The notes beneath the pieces were generated by a model, which worked only from the letters and a program-made list of their open reading frames with translations, had not been told where the DNA came from and made no database searches. A stretch of 30,822 nucleotides of DNA. Source: Veillonellaceae bacterium (GTDB lineage Bacteria; Bacillota; Negativicutes; Veillonellales; Veillonellaceae). Where the stretch lies: the NCBI GenBank assembly GCA_900765165.1, contig CAAFQR010000008.1, positions 1 through 30,822 on the forward strand. Reading direction: 5' to 3'. Positions 8,289-16,809 of the stretch are shown piece after piece; positions within the stretch are counted from its first letter, which is position 1; every line of letters begins with the position of its first letter. A program made the translations under genes and the position numbers.

Positions 8289-10337
8289 ATGGACAATGCT
8301 ATCATTGCGGATGCTATGAAGATTAAGTTGGAATTTCCGAACGGGCTGCCGAAGCCTAAGCCTTTCAAAGAAGGCATTCGACGCGCGCCGGACCGTGGTT
8401 TCCGCTTGACGAAAGAGCAGACCGAAATAGCGCTTAAAAATGCTTTGCGGTATATTCCTGAAGAATACCATGAAGAGTTAATTCCCGAATTCTTAGAAGA
8501 ATTGACAACGCGCGGCCGTATTTATGGCTATCGCTTCCGTCCGGAAGGCGAATTGCATGGCAAGCCCATTGACGAATACAAAGGGCGCTGCGTTGAAGGT
8601 AAAGCGTTCCAGGTTATGATTGATAACAACTTGGACTTTGCCGTGGCTTTGTATCCCTATGAATTAGTTACCTATGGTGAAACGGGTAGCGTATGTCATG
8701 ACTGGATGCAATATTTATTGATTAAACGGTACTTAGAAGAAGTAACGCAGGATCAGACCTTGGTCGTAGCGTCCGGTCATCCGGTAGGGCTGTTCCGCTC
8801 CAAACCGGAAGCACCGCGCGTTATCATCACCAACGGTATGATGGTCGGTCTTTTTGACAATCTTAAGGATTGGGAAATCGCCGAAGAAATGGGCGTTGCC
8901 AACTATGGTCAGATGACCGCCGGCGGCTGGATGTACATCGGACCGCAGGGCATCGTACACGGCACGTTCAACACCATTTTGAATGCGGGTCGTATGAAAT
9001 TAGGCATTCCAGTTGACGGCGACTTGACCGGTAAGCTGTTCGTAACCTCCGGCCTTGGCGGCATGAGTGGCGCTCAGGGTAAAGCCGCAGAAATTGCGAA
9101 CTGCGTAGCCATCATCGCCGAAGTGGATGCGTCGCGTATTAAGACTCGTCTTGATCAGGGCTGGATTTCCGGCGTATCCGAATCGCTTCCGGAAGTTGTG
9201 AAATTAGCGCAGGATGCGATGGCAGCCGGTGAAGGTAAAGCCTACGCTTACCACGGCAACATCGTTGATTTGTTGGAATACATTGCCGACAACGATATCC
9301 ACGTTGATTTGATTTCTGACCAGACGTCGTGCCACAACGTATATGACGGCGGTTATTGCCCGCAAGGCATTACCTTCGAAGAACGTACGCAGATGTTGGC
9401 TGACAATCCGGCTAAATTCCATCAGTTAGTTGATAAGACCTTGCAGGCGCACTTCAAAGCCTTGAAGAAATTGACGTCTAAAGGCATTTACTTCTTCGAC
9501 TATGGCAACTCCTTCATGAAGGCTGTGTATGACGCTGGCGTTAAGGAAATCTCCAAGAACGGCGTTGACGAAAAAGACGGCTTCATTTGGCCGAGCTATG
9601 TAGAAGATATTATGGGACCGCAGCTCTTTGACTATGGCTATGGCCCGTTCCGTTGGGTATGCTTAAGCGGTAAACCGGAAGACCTTCACAAGACGGATAT
9701 GGCCGCTATGGAATGTATCGACGTTAACCGTCGTTACCAGGACCGCGATAACTACAATTGGATTCGCGATGCTGAAAAGAATGCCATGGTTGTTGGCACC
9801 CAGGCTCGTATTTTGTACCAGGACGAAGTGGGCCGTACGAACATTGCCCTTCGCTTCAACGAATTGGTACGTAAAGGCGAAATTGGACCGGTTATGTTGG
9901 GTCGTGACCATCATGACGTATCCGGCACGGATTCCCCGTTCCGCGAAACGTCTAACATTAAGGATGGTTCCAATGTTATGGCCGATATGGCTATCCAGAC
10001 CTATGCAGGTAACGCAGCGCGCGGCATGAGCCTCGTAGCGCTTCATAACGGCGGCGGTACCGGTATTGGTAAAGCTATCAACGGCGGCTTTGGCCTCGTA
10101 CTCGATGGTAGCCATCGCGTTGATGAAATCATCAAATCCGCTATGTCTTGGGACGTTATGGGCGGTGTAGCTCGTCGTTCCTGGGCACGTAACGAAAATG
10201 CCGTAGCAACGGCTGTTGAATTTAATAAAACTCGCGCCGGCGTGGGTCACATTACGATTCCGTACATTGCCGACGATGCTAAGGTAAAAGCGGCTGTCGC
10301 AGCTGTTTATCCGAAAGCAAAGGTTATCAAAGACTAA
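8289..10337 (+). CDS. hutU: Urocanate hydratase, long form
   Basis: This enzyme adds water to urocanate to give imidazolone propionate, using tightly bound NAD+ as an electrophile. The 682-residue product is longer than the ~550-residue HutU of Bacillus and Pseudomonas and matches the long type also found in animals (UROC1). Visible blocks are TNGMMVGLFDNLKDWE, MTAGGWMYIGPQGIVHGT, FVTSGLGGMSGAQGKA (NAD site), YGPFRWVCLSG, GRDHHDVSGTDSPFRE and LHNGGGTGIGKAINGGFG. The classical urocanase signature with Cys (FQGLPARICW) is replaced by GTQARILYQD, as in the long subfamily. I chose the ATG at 8289, eight bases after AGGGG, over an in-frame GTG at 8280 that overlaps that site. An intercistronic hairpin and hutI follow. 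Confidence 0.95.
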   Translation: MDNAIIADAMKIKLEFPNGLPKPKPFKEGIRRAPDRGFRLTKEQTEIALKNALRYIPEEYHEELIPEFLEELTTRGRIYGYRFRPEGELHGKPIDEYKGRCVEGKAFQVMIDNNLDFAVALYPYELVTYGETGSVCHDWMQYLLIKRYLEEVTQDQTLVVASGHPVGLFRSKPEAPRVIITNGMMVGLFDNLKDWEIAEEMGVANYGQMTAGGWMYIGPQGIVHGTFNTILNAGRMKLGIPVDGDLTGKLFVTSGLGGMSGAQGKAAEIANCVAIIAEVDASRIKTRLDQGWISGVSESLPEVVKLAQDAMAAGEGKAYAYHGNIVDLLEYIADNDIHVDLISDQTSCHNVYDGGYCPQGITFEERTQMLADNPAKFHQLVDKTLQAHFKALKKLTSKGIYFFDYGNSFMKAVYDAGVKEISKNGVDEKDGFIWPSYVEDIMGPQLFDYGYGPFRWVCLSGKPEDLHKTDMAAMECIDVNRRYQDRDNYNWIRDAEKNAMVVGTQARILYQDEVGRTNIALRFNELVRKGEIGPVMLGRDHHDVSGTDSPFRETSNIKDGSNVMADMAIQTYAGNAARGMSLVALHNGGGTGIGKAINGGFGLVLDGSHRVDEIIKSAMSWDVMGGVARRSWARNENAVATAVEFNKTRAGVGHITIPYIADDAKVKAAVAAVYPKAKVIKD

Positions 10338-10348
10338 GTGAGTGCACT

Positions 10349-10380
10349 AAGCCCGGGAGCGATGTAAAGCTTCCGGGCTT
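10349..10380 (+). terminator. Intercistronic hairpin hutU/hutI
   Basis: 12-bp stem AAGCCCGGGAGC/GCTTCCGGGCTT with one G-U pair and an 8-nt loop. No T-run follows, so partial termination or processing is likely. Confidence 0.55.
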
Positions 10381-10425
10381 CTGCATTTGACGCTTTATTA
10401 GAGAAAAGCGATAAGGAGATAACAG

Positions 10426-11670
10426 ATGGAACAATTACTTATAAAAAATGCAGCGCAAATCGTCACGCCGAAGGGGCATAGTGCTCGTAAAGGTGCGGCC
10501 ATGAAGGATGTTGACGTTTACGAAAATGCTTCCATTTTAATCGAAGACGGCAAGATTGTCGCTGTTGGCGACGACCCGCGCATGAAGGACGTACCGGCGG
10601 ACCGTCAGATTGACGCTACCGGTAAAGCTGTATTGCCTGGCTTTGTCGATTCTCATACGCACTTCGTATTCGGCGGCTATCGTCCGGACGAATTTTTGTG
10701 GCGCATGGAAGGCATGACGTACATGGAAATCATGGAACGTGGCGGCGGTATTGCGAACACTATGAAAGCGACCCGCGAAGCATCGGAAGAAGAACTGATT
10801 ACACACAGTCTTGATTTTTTGGAAAAGATGTTAGCCTTCGGTATTACTACCGTTGAAGGTAAGAGCGGCTACGGCATGGATTATGATACGGAGCTGAAAC
10901 AGCTTCGCGTAATGCGTGAGTTGGAAAAGCGTCAGCCGGTTAGCATCGTGCGCACGTTCTTAGGGGCACACTCCGTACCGACTAATTACAAGGGCCGCAA
11001 CGATGAATTTATTGACTTCTTATTACAAGAAGTAATGCCAACGGTAAAAGCCGAGAAATTAGCTGAATTTTGCGACGTTTTCTGTGAAAAAGGCGTATTT
11101 TCCATCGAAGAAAGCCGTCGTTTGTTGACGAAAGCGCGCGAAATGGGCTTTAAACTTAAAATTCACGCCGATGAAATCGTAACCTTTGGCGGCTCTGAAC
11201 TGGCCGGCGAATTAAAATGTACGTCCGCCGACCATTTATTGCATGCATCGGACGCTGGTATTAAAGCCTTGGCAGACAACGATGTGGTGGCTACATTGCT
11301 TCCGACTACGGCGTTTTGCTTGAAGGAACCGTACGCACCGGCTCGTAAAATGATTGACGCCGGCTGCGCCGTTGCCTTAGCGACGGACTTTAACCCGGGC
11401 AGTGGTTTCACGAATTCTGTGCCGTTGATGATTGCCTTAGCGGTTATCTATATGGGCATGACTGCTGAAGAAGCCATTACAGCATTGACCTTGAACGGCG
11501 CTGCCGCCGTAGGTCGTGCGGATAGCATCGGTAGTATTGAAGTGGGTAAAGAAGCGGATCTTGTATTGTTGCAGTATCCGTCTTATAAATTCTTGCCGTA
11601 CCATACAGGTGTTAACATTGTTGACTCTGTAGTGAAGGGCGGTAAGCTGGTATACACCCGTAAAGTTTGA
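10426..11670 (+). CDS. hutI: Imidazolonepropionase
   Basis: The enzyme opens the imidazolone ring to N-formimino-L-glutamate, the substrate of FtcD upstream. The 414-residue protein is a normal-length amidohydrolase. It has the metal ligands in SHTHFVFGG (about residue 75-83), an essential His in KIHADEI (about 246) and an Asp in ATDFNPGSG (about 319), and a C-terminal beta-sandwich strand SIEVGKEADLVLL. AAGGAGA precedes the ATG by about 7 bases. It is probably co-transcribed with hutU across an 88-bp gap. No strong terminator follows. Confidence 0.96.
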   Translation: MEQLLIKNAAQIVTPKGHSARKGAAMKDVDVYENASILIEDGKIVAVGDDPRMKDVPADRQIDATGKAVLPGFVDSHTHFVFGGYRPDEFLWRMEGMTYMEIMERGGGIANTMKATREASEEELITHSLDFLEKMLAFGITTVEGKSGYGMDYDTELKQLRVMRELEKRQPVSIVRTFLGAHSVPTNYKGRNDEFIDFLLQEVMPTVKAEKLAEFCDVFCEKGVFSIEESRRLLTKAREMGFKLKIHADEIVTFGGSELAGELKCTSADHLLHASDAGIKALADNDVVATLLPTTAFCLKEPYAPARKMIDAGCAVALATDFNPGSGFTNSVPLMIALAVIYMGMTAEEAITALTLNGAAAVGRADSIGSIEVGKEADLVLLQYPSYKFLPYHTGVNIVDSVVKGGKLVYTRKV

Positions 11671-11989
11671 ATGTAAGTGTTCTTAAAACCTAATAGTAAT
11701 CCCAAAATAATAGAATAAGTAATCCCTTAAGTAAGACTCCAATTGAGAACGTCAAAAGTTGGTTAGAATGTGTCCAAACAGACTATACATAGGTATATTA
11801 CATTATTGGATATGTTTTAGCATGATTATTTCTCACTGGTCTATTGATAAAAAGAGTGTATAATAAAAAGTGTCAAAAATGATAAGTCGTTTTGATTAGC
11901 AGTGGGTAATAAATTTACTATTTCTTTTGACGTTTTAATTGACGAAACGATTTGACGTAGGTAACGTAGGTAAATCGTGTGAGGGCGCT
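11671..11989 (+). promoter_or_regulatory. AT-rich control region of the hut regulator gene
   Basis: No gene is visible. Features: a direct repeat AGTAATCCC (11695-11703 and 11718-11726); an imperfect dyad TATACATAGGTATA at 11784-11797; and a TATAAT at 11859-11864 as likely -10. TTGACG occurs three times in a row at 11927, 11939 and 11952 (12- and 13-base steps), the first being part of GACGTTTT. An inverted TTTTGACGTT copy lies near 11748-11757. The spaced direct repeats resemble the way BTAD-type regulators bind DNA; that link is inference. Confidence 0.5.
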
Positions 11990-14900
11990 ATGGCAGCAAA
12001 GTTAGAAGCACAATTCTTAGGGACGCCGGTAATACGAAAAGATGGAGAAGAGGTTTTCTTTTCTTACAATAAGGTAAACGCGCTGGTGTACTATATTTTA
12101 GTGCGCGGCACAGTGATGCGAGACGAGCTGAGCGGGATTTTATGGGCAGATAAACCAGATGTAGTGGCACGTAAAAATTTGCGTAACGCTATTTATGAAG
12201 CAAAGAAGATTCTGGGTGCCGATACGTTTATTTCACCGCGAAAAGCTATTATCAAAGTCAATCCGGATGTGGATTTTGAAGTGGACAGTAAGATCTTTGA
12301 AGCGGATCCGATGGCCAATCTGGAACTGTATCGCGGCGATTTTTTGCAAGGCTTTTTTATCAAGGATTCCGTTGAATACGAAGACTGGTATTTAGGTGAA
12401 CGAAATCGGTTAAAAGGTATTTATATGGATACCATTGGTCGCTGTGTACGCGAAGCGGCGGCACAGAAGGATTATGGCACCATTGAGCGATACGGGAAGT
12501 TGCTCATCTCCTATAATCCGTACGATGAAAGCTTGTATGCGATTATGCTACGAGCGTACTGCGACCAAGGCAAGATGCAGCAGTGCATGGAGCTTTACGA
12601 AGAGATGAAATCGTTGTTCCGCAAGGAACTGCAAAGCGATGTGCCGCTGGAAATCGATGGCATTATCAAGCAAGCACTGCAAAAGGAAGAAACGGCTTTC
12701 CAAGAGCAAGAAGACAAACAGGCGGTATCGCCGGGCCGCGAAGGGGCGCTGGATGAAATATCGTCCCATATGTGGTCATTCTTGCGAGGCCGTGTTGGCG
12801 AGGCGCTATTGCTCCTCGGTGATGCAGGCAGCGGGAAGACAGATCTCGTCGATTTGTCGCTTCATATGGTCAAAGATGAAGTGACGGTAATTAAAACCAA
12901 CTGCTATCAACAAGAACGTAAATTTCTCTTGCATCCATGGACGGGCATCGTGGAGGGCCTTGTCGCTATGCTGCAAGAACGCAAGGATCCCATGCCGGAT
13001 TTCGATTTGAATCGAATTTATACCTTGTTCCCGCAAATGGATATGAGCATTGAACGGGACCTGGGATTAATGGAAATCAAAGACATCTTAAAATTTGACT
13101 CCATTTTCCATACCTTATCCAGCGTGTTGGACATTGCTGCAGCTGATAAAAAGCTTATCATTGTCTTCGAAGATATTCAGTGGATGGATCCGCTGAGTTT
13201 ATCCTTATTAAATAGCTTGATTCTTCGCAAACGGTCGGACCGCATTATGTTCTACTTAACGGCCCGCGAATCTCGTGAGAAGGATTTCCAGCATTTCATA
13301 ACGTCAGTAGCCATGTATAAACGGCTTCACATTACGGAGTTAAATCCGCTGACGAAAAAGGAATTGCGTCGCTTAGCCGAACGCTTTGAATTGCCGATGC
13401 CCGTCGATGACGAGCTTATTGAACGGTTGAAAACTGAGTCGGAAGGGAATCTATTCCTGGCGACGGAATGTTTAAATAGTTTGAAGAATACCGGTACGTT
13501 AGATACGCTGACGAATCGCATGACGACGCACTTTAAAGCCGGTTACTTAAGTTTGACGGAAGAACAGCAAAAACTAGTTGACTTCATCGCCTTATTCTTG
13601 AATGGGGCACCGCTATCCATGATGTCGGATTACATGAAGTTTGATAATCTGCGCATCTTAGAACGGCTGGAAGAGCTAGAGTCCAAAGGCTACATTACGC
13701 CTATGAAAGCAAAGGCGCCGCAGCCGGAGGTTATGTATGAAATTACGCAGCCAAAGCTGAAGGAATTTATCCAAGGCCAGTTGTCCAAGGAAAAATGGCG
13801 CATCTTGCATGGCTACTTGGCAACGCTGTGGGAAAAACGACTGACGCACTCCAAGCAGGATATCAGCATTTACCAGCATTTGGAATACCATTACGAACAG
13901 GCTGGGGAGCTCATTAAGATGTGTCATTATAAATTGCGTAGCTTAACGTATTTCCTCAACTTCAGTCACGAATTATTCCCCGTGCTCAGCGCCGTTGAGC
14001 CCATGCAGACCGGTGGGGCTAGTTATTTCACAGAGTCTGATACGCTGCAGTACTTAGCTGACGTTGACGCGTTGATGGAACGAATCCGCACTACGTACGG
14101 TACGACGACGGAAGTGCGCAATTTGGAACTGGTGTACTTGCACCTGGTTGGACGTTATTTCATCCGCGAAGGCAAGTACGAAAAGGGCGTACGCTACATT
14201 TTGGACCTTATCGAGCAGGCCACGGAAATGCACAATCGCGACTACACCTTGATGGGCTATAAACAGATGATTTACTACGATATTCAAATCGGGAACACCG
14301 AAGAAATGCGCAATTATCTGGAAATCGCGTTGGATTTGGCCGTAGAGTGCAATTACCACAAGGAAGTGGGCATTTTGCTTCGTCTAAAGGGTCTGAACAT
14401 GATTATGCAAGGCGATTTCGTCGAAGCGGAACGACTGCTCAATGAATCGATTTCTACGTTTATGGTGACGCAGACGGTGGCACGGCGCTATGCGCTGAAC
14501 ATTGCGGCGGCTTACAACTATATTGGTGAAATCAGACGCGGTAGCGGCCAGTTCGAAGAGGCGATTTCGTACTACGATAAGGCGCTGGATATTTGTAGCA
14601 AGCAGCAAGCCTATAGCTCGTGGGTTGTGTTCAGCTGTAATGCAGGCATTGCGGCGTACAGCTTAGGTCAATACGATCGGGCGAAGACGTACTTTGAACA
14701 GGCGTACACGCTGTTTAGTCGTTACGACTTCTATTGGCGTAGACCAATTGTTGAAGCGTACTTGGCGTTGTTAGCTGTCCGTGAAGGACGCGACGATGAC
14801 GCTATCCAGTTCTTGGACGGTGCTATGGCGAAGCTGGCGCTCATGAATAATCCGCAGGAAGTGGGTTATGTTAACATGGCCATTGCGACGCTGAAGCAGG

Positions 14901-15043
14901 ACTTCCCGAAATCGGAAGCAGCCAAGCATTATCGCGGCAGTGTTACCATGTATAGCAGTCGCGCGCTTCGGTATTTAGATAAGCATCGCGACACCTTTGA
15001 ACGGCAGAAAATGGAAGCCATTAGTGGTACAGACAACCAGTAA
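11990..15043 (+). CDS. Large regulator: winged helix/BTAD - AAA-type ATPase - TPR
   Basis: The 1017-residue protein starts with a winged-helix-like segment (FFSYNKVNALVYYILV, LRNAIYEAKKIL; residues 1-100). A helical BTAD-like region follows (YEDWYLGERNRL, YNPYDESLYAIMLRAYCDQG; about 100-235). Then comes a STAND/AAA-type ATPase with Walker A GDAGSGKT at about 277-284 and Walker B LIIVFEDIQWMD at about 387-398. TPR-like helices, e.g. AAYNYIGEIRRGSGQFEEAI, occupy about 770-1000. This is the plan of SARP/AfsR-like and MalT/LAL-like transcription regulators. It sits inside the hut region and is the only regulator there, so it likely controls hut genes; no HutC or HutP is present. I prefer ATG 11990 (GAGGGC five bases upstream) to a TTG at 11939. 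The sensed ligand is unknown. Confidence 0.78.
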   Translation: MAAKLEAQFLGTPVIRKDGEEVFFSYNKVNALVYYILVRGTVMRDELSGILWADKPDVVARKNLRNAIYEAKKILGADTFISPRKAIIKVNPDVDFEVDSKIFEADPMANLELYRGDFLQGFFIKDSVEYEDWYLGERNRLKGIYMDTIGRCVREAAAQKDYGTIERYGKLLISYNPYDESLYAIMLRAYCDQGKMQQCMELYEEMKSLFRKELQSDVPLEIDGIIKQALQKEETAFQEQEDKQAVSPGREGALDEISSHMWSFLRGRVGEALLLLGDAGSGKTDLVDLSLHMVKDEVTVIKTNCYQQERKFLLHPWTGIVEGLVAMLQERKDPMPDFDLNRIYTLFPQMDMSIERDLGLMEIKDILKFDSIFHTLSSVLDIAAADKKLIIVFEDIQWMDPLSLSLLNSLILRKRSDRIMFYLTARESREKDFQHFITSVAMYKRLHITELNPLTKKELRRLAERFELPMPVDDELIERLKTESEGNLFLATECLNSLKNTGTLDTLTNRMTTHFKAGYLSLTEEQQKLVDFIALFLNGAPLSMMSDYMKFDNLRILERLEELESKGYITPMKAKAPQPEVMYEITQPKLKEFIQGQLSKEKWRILHGYLATLWEKRLTHSKQDISIYQHLEYHYEQAGELIKMCHYKLRSLTYFLNFSHELFPVLSAVEPMQTGGASYFTESDTLQYLADVDALMERIRTTYGTTTEVRNLELVYLHLVGRYFIREGKYEKGVRYILDLIEQATEMHNRDYTLMGYKQMIYYDIQIGNTEEMRNYLEIALDLAVECNYHKEVGILLRLKGLNMIMQGDFVEAERLLNESISTFMVTQTVARRYALNIAAAYNYIGEIRRGSGQFEEAISYYDKALDICSKQQAYSSWVVFSCNAGIAAYSLGQYDRAKTYFEQAYTLFSRYDFYWRRPIVEAYLALLAVREGRDDDAIQFLDGAMAKLALMNNPQEVGYVNMAIATLKQDFPKSEAAKHYRGSVTMYSSRALRYLDKHRDTFERQKMEAISGTDNQ

Positions 15044-15390
15044 GCATACCTTGACTTGATTCTGTATGTCACAGGCTATTACTTGCGTCGTTGGCTACTA
15101 GTTGCATATTTATCGATTCAATTAATGCGGTATTGCGTTAATTCTTTAGCTAGATAAAAAACGTCCGTAAAGTGACTAAAATTTAGATACTATCTATGTG
15201 GGGTTACAAAATTTCCAATTTCAAAAATGACATGATTTGTAAAATTAATCGTTATTTTTGAATAGACTTTGACTTTTATACGACAACAAATCTGTATACT
15301 ATAGGTATAGATTATGGCATCGGTTAAGGGGCTATACCGATACATATAGTTAAGAGGCAGGTTTAGTTGTTGTAAAGGAGTTGAAACAGT
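15044..15390 (+). promoter_or_regulatory. Permease control region with alternative leader hairpins
   Basis: No gene is visible. A weak hairpin AATTAATGC/GCGTTAATT (15120-15143) may end the regulator transcript. The GACGTTTTT word lies on the minus strand at 15156-15165. A TATACT -10 is at 15295-15300 with TTGACT 20 bases upstream. In the leader, GGTATAG (15304-15310) can pair with CTATACC (15332-15338), or ATCGGT (15319-15324) with ACCGAT (15336-15341); the two stems overlap and exclude each other. AAAGGAG precedes the gene. Confidence 0.5.
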
Positions 15391-16695
15391 ATGGAAATTT
15401 TAGGTAACCCCATTGTAGTATCGGTTATCGTCATGTCGGCCTTATGTTTAATGAAGATGAACGTGCTGTTGGCAATCTTGGTAGCAGGCATCGTAGCAGG
15501 TCTTACTGGCGGCATGTCTATCCCTGACACCGTAGGTGCTTTGATCGACGGTATGGGCGGTAACTCTGAAACAGCATTGAGCTACATCTTGTTAGGTACG
15601 TTAGCCGTTGCTATTGGCCGTTCGGGCTTGGCCGGCGTAGTATCTCGTAAGATTACGAAAGTAGTAGGGACAAAAAAGACTGCTTTTGTATTCCTTATCG
15701 CTTTTGTAGCATGTTTCTCTCAGAACTTGATTCCTGTTCACATCGCATTTATCCCGATTTTGATTCCGCCACTGTTGGTATTGATGAATCGTATGAAATT
15801 AGACCGTCGCGCCGTAGCATGTGCGTTGACCTTTGGTCTTAAAGCCCCGTACGTATCTTTACCGGTAGGCTTTGGTCTTTTGTTCATGACGATTATTAAG
15901 GACCAGATGGTAGCCAATGGCGTCGACGTTGGTATTAGCGATATCGCATCCGTAATGTGGATTGGCGGTGCGTCCATGTTAGTTGGTCTCGTACTGGCTG
16001 TTGTGGCCTATAGCCGTTCCCGTTCCTATGAAGATTTGCCGATTATCGGTGCTGACGAAGAAGAAGGCGAAATTAAGATGACGAAGGATTGCTGGCTTGC
16101 TCTCTTAGGCGCTGCAGTTGCCTTCGTAGCACAGTTGTATTTCAAATCCTTGCCGATTGGCGCAATGTGCGGCTTAATCGTAATGCTCATCACCGGCGGT
16201 ATTCGCTGGAAGGAAATGGATCTTACCGTTGACGGCGGCGTTCGCATGATGGGCTTTATCGCTTTCGTAATGCTCATCGCAGCCGGCTATGCTAACGTAC
16301 TTCGCGAAACCCAGTCCGTACAGGCATTGGTAGCCGCTACGACGTCCGTTATTGACTCTAAATTTGCCGGCGCTTGCTTGATGCTCGCTGTTGGTCTCTT
16401 GATCACCATGGGTATCGGCACTTCCTTCGGTACGATTCCGGTAATCGCGTCCATCTACATTCCGATGGGTATTGAAATTGGGTTTGGCGTTCCTGCCATT
16501 ATTCTCTTAATTGGTATTGCCGCGGCCTTAGGCGATGCTGGTTCGCCGGCTTCCGACTCCACGTTGGGACCGACCTCCGGCCTTAACGCTGACGGTCAGC
16601 ATAACCATATTTGGGACACTTGCGTTCCTACCTTTATATTCTATGATATTACGTTATTTGTCGGTGGCGTAATCGGCGCGTTAATCCTTGGTTAA
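15391..16695 (+). CDS. yuiF: YuiF-type Na+/H+-antiporter-family permease, probable histidine importer
   Basis: This 434-residue integral membrane protein has about 11-12 hydrophobic segments, with an acidic cytoplasmic loop around residues 212-230 (PIIGADEEEGEI). The conserved C-terminal part reads GTSFGTIPVIASIYIP and AALGDAGSPASDSTLGPTSGLNADGQHNHIWDT, the hallmark of the NhaC-like YuiF/Na_H_antiport_2 family. Some members are amino-acid, often histidine, transporters. Its position directly before hutH and inside the hut region supports histidine uptake. Energy coupling (Na+ or H+) is inferred from the family only. Confidence 0.82.
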   Translation: MEILGNPIVVSVIVMSALCLMKMNVLLAILVAGIVAGLTGGMSIPDTVGALIDGMGGNSETALSYILLGTLAVAIGRSGLAGVVSRKITKVVGTKKTAFVFLIAFVACFSQNLIPVHIAFIPILIPPLLVLMNRMKLDRRAVACALTFGLKAPYVSLPVGFGLLFMTIIKDQMVANGVDVGISDIASVMWIGGASMLVGLVLAVVAYSRSRSYEDLPIIGADEEEGEIKMTKDCWLALLGAAVAFVAQLYFKSLPIGAMCGLIVMLITGGIRWKEMDLTVDGGVRMMGFIAFVMLIAAGYANVLRETQSVQALVAATTSVIDSKFAGACLMLAVGLLITMGIGTSFGTIPVIASIYIPMGIEIGFGVPAIILLIGIAAALGDAGSPASDSTLGPTSGLNADGQHNHIWDTCVPTFIFYDITLFVGGVIGALILG

Positions 16696-16711
16696 GGGCT
16701 TTATAACGAAT

Positions 16712-16730
16712 CCTGTGAAATAAACAGCTC
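16712..16730 (-). repeat. Copy of the dispersed GTTTATTTCA motif
   Basis: Minus strand reads GAGCTGTTTATTTCACAGG; it lies between the permease and hutH. Confidence 0.5.
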
Positions 16731-16809
16731 GGTACTCTTGCCCTATGAGTCTAACTCTATAACTGAGTCATGAGTCGATTAGAATCCATCGAAGTTAGGA
16801 GCGAAGATA

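Noticed and set aside
11939..11989. TTG start extending the regulator by 17 residues
   Set aside because: No ribosome binding site; the TTG is one of the repeated TTGACG words, and ATG 11990 has a suitable site.
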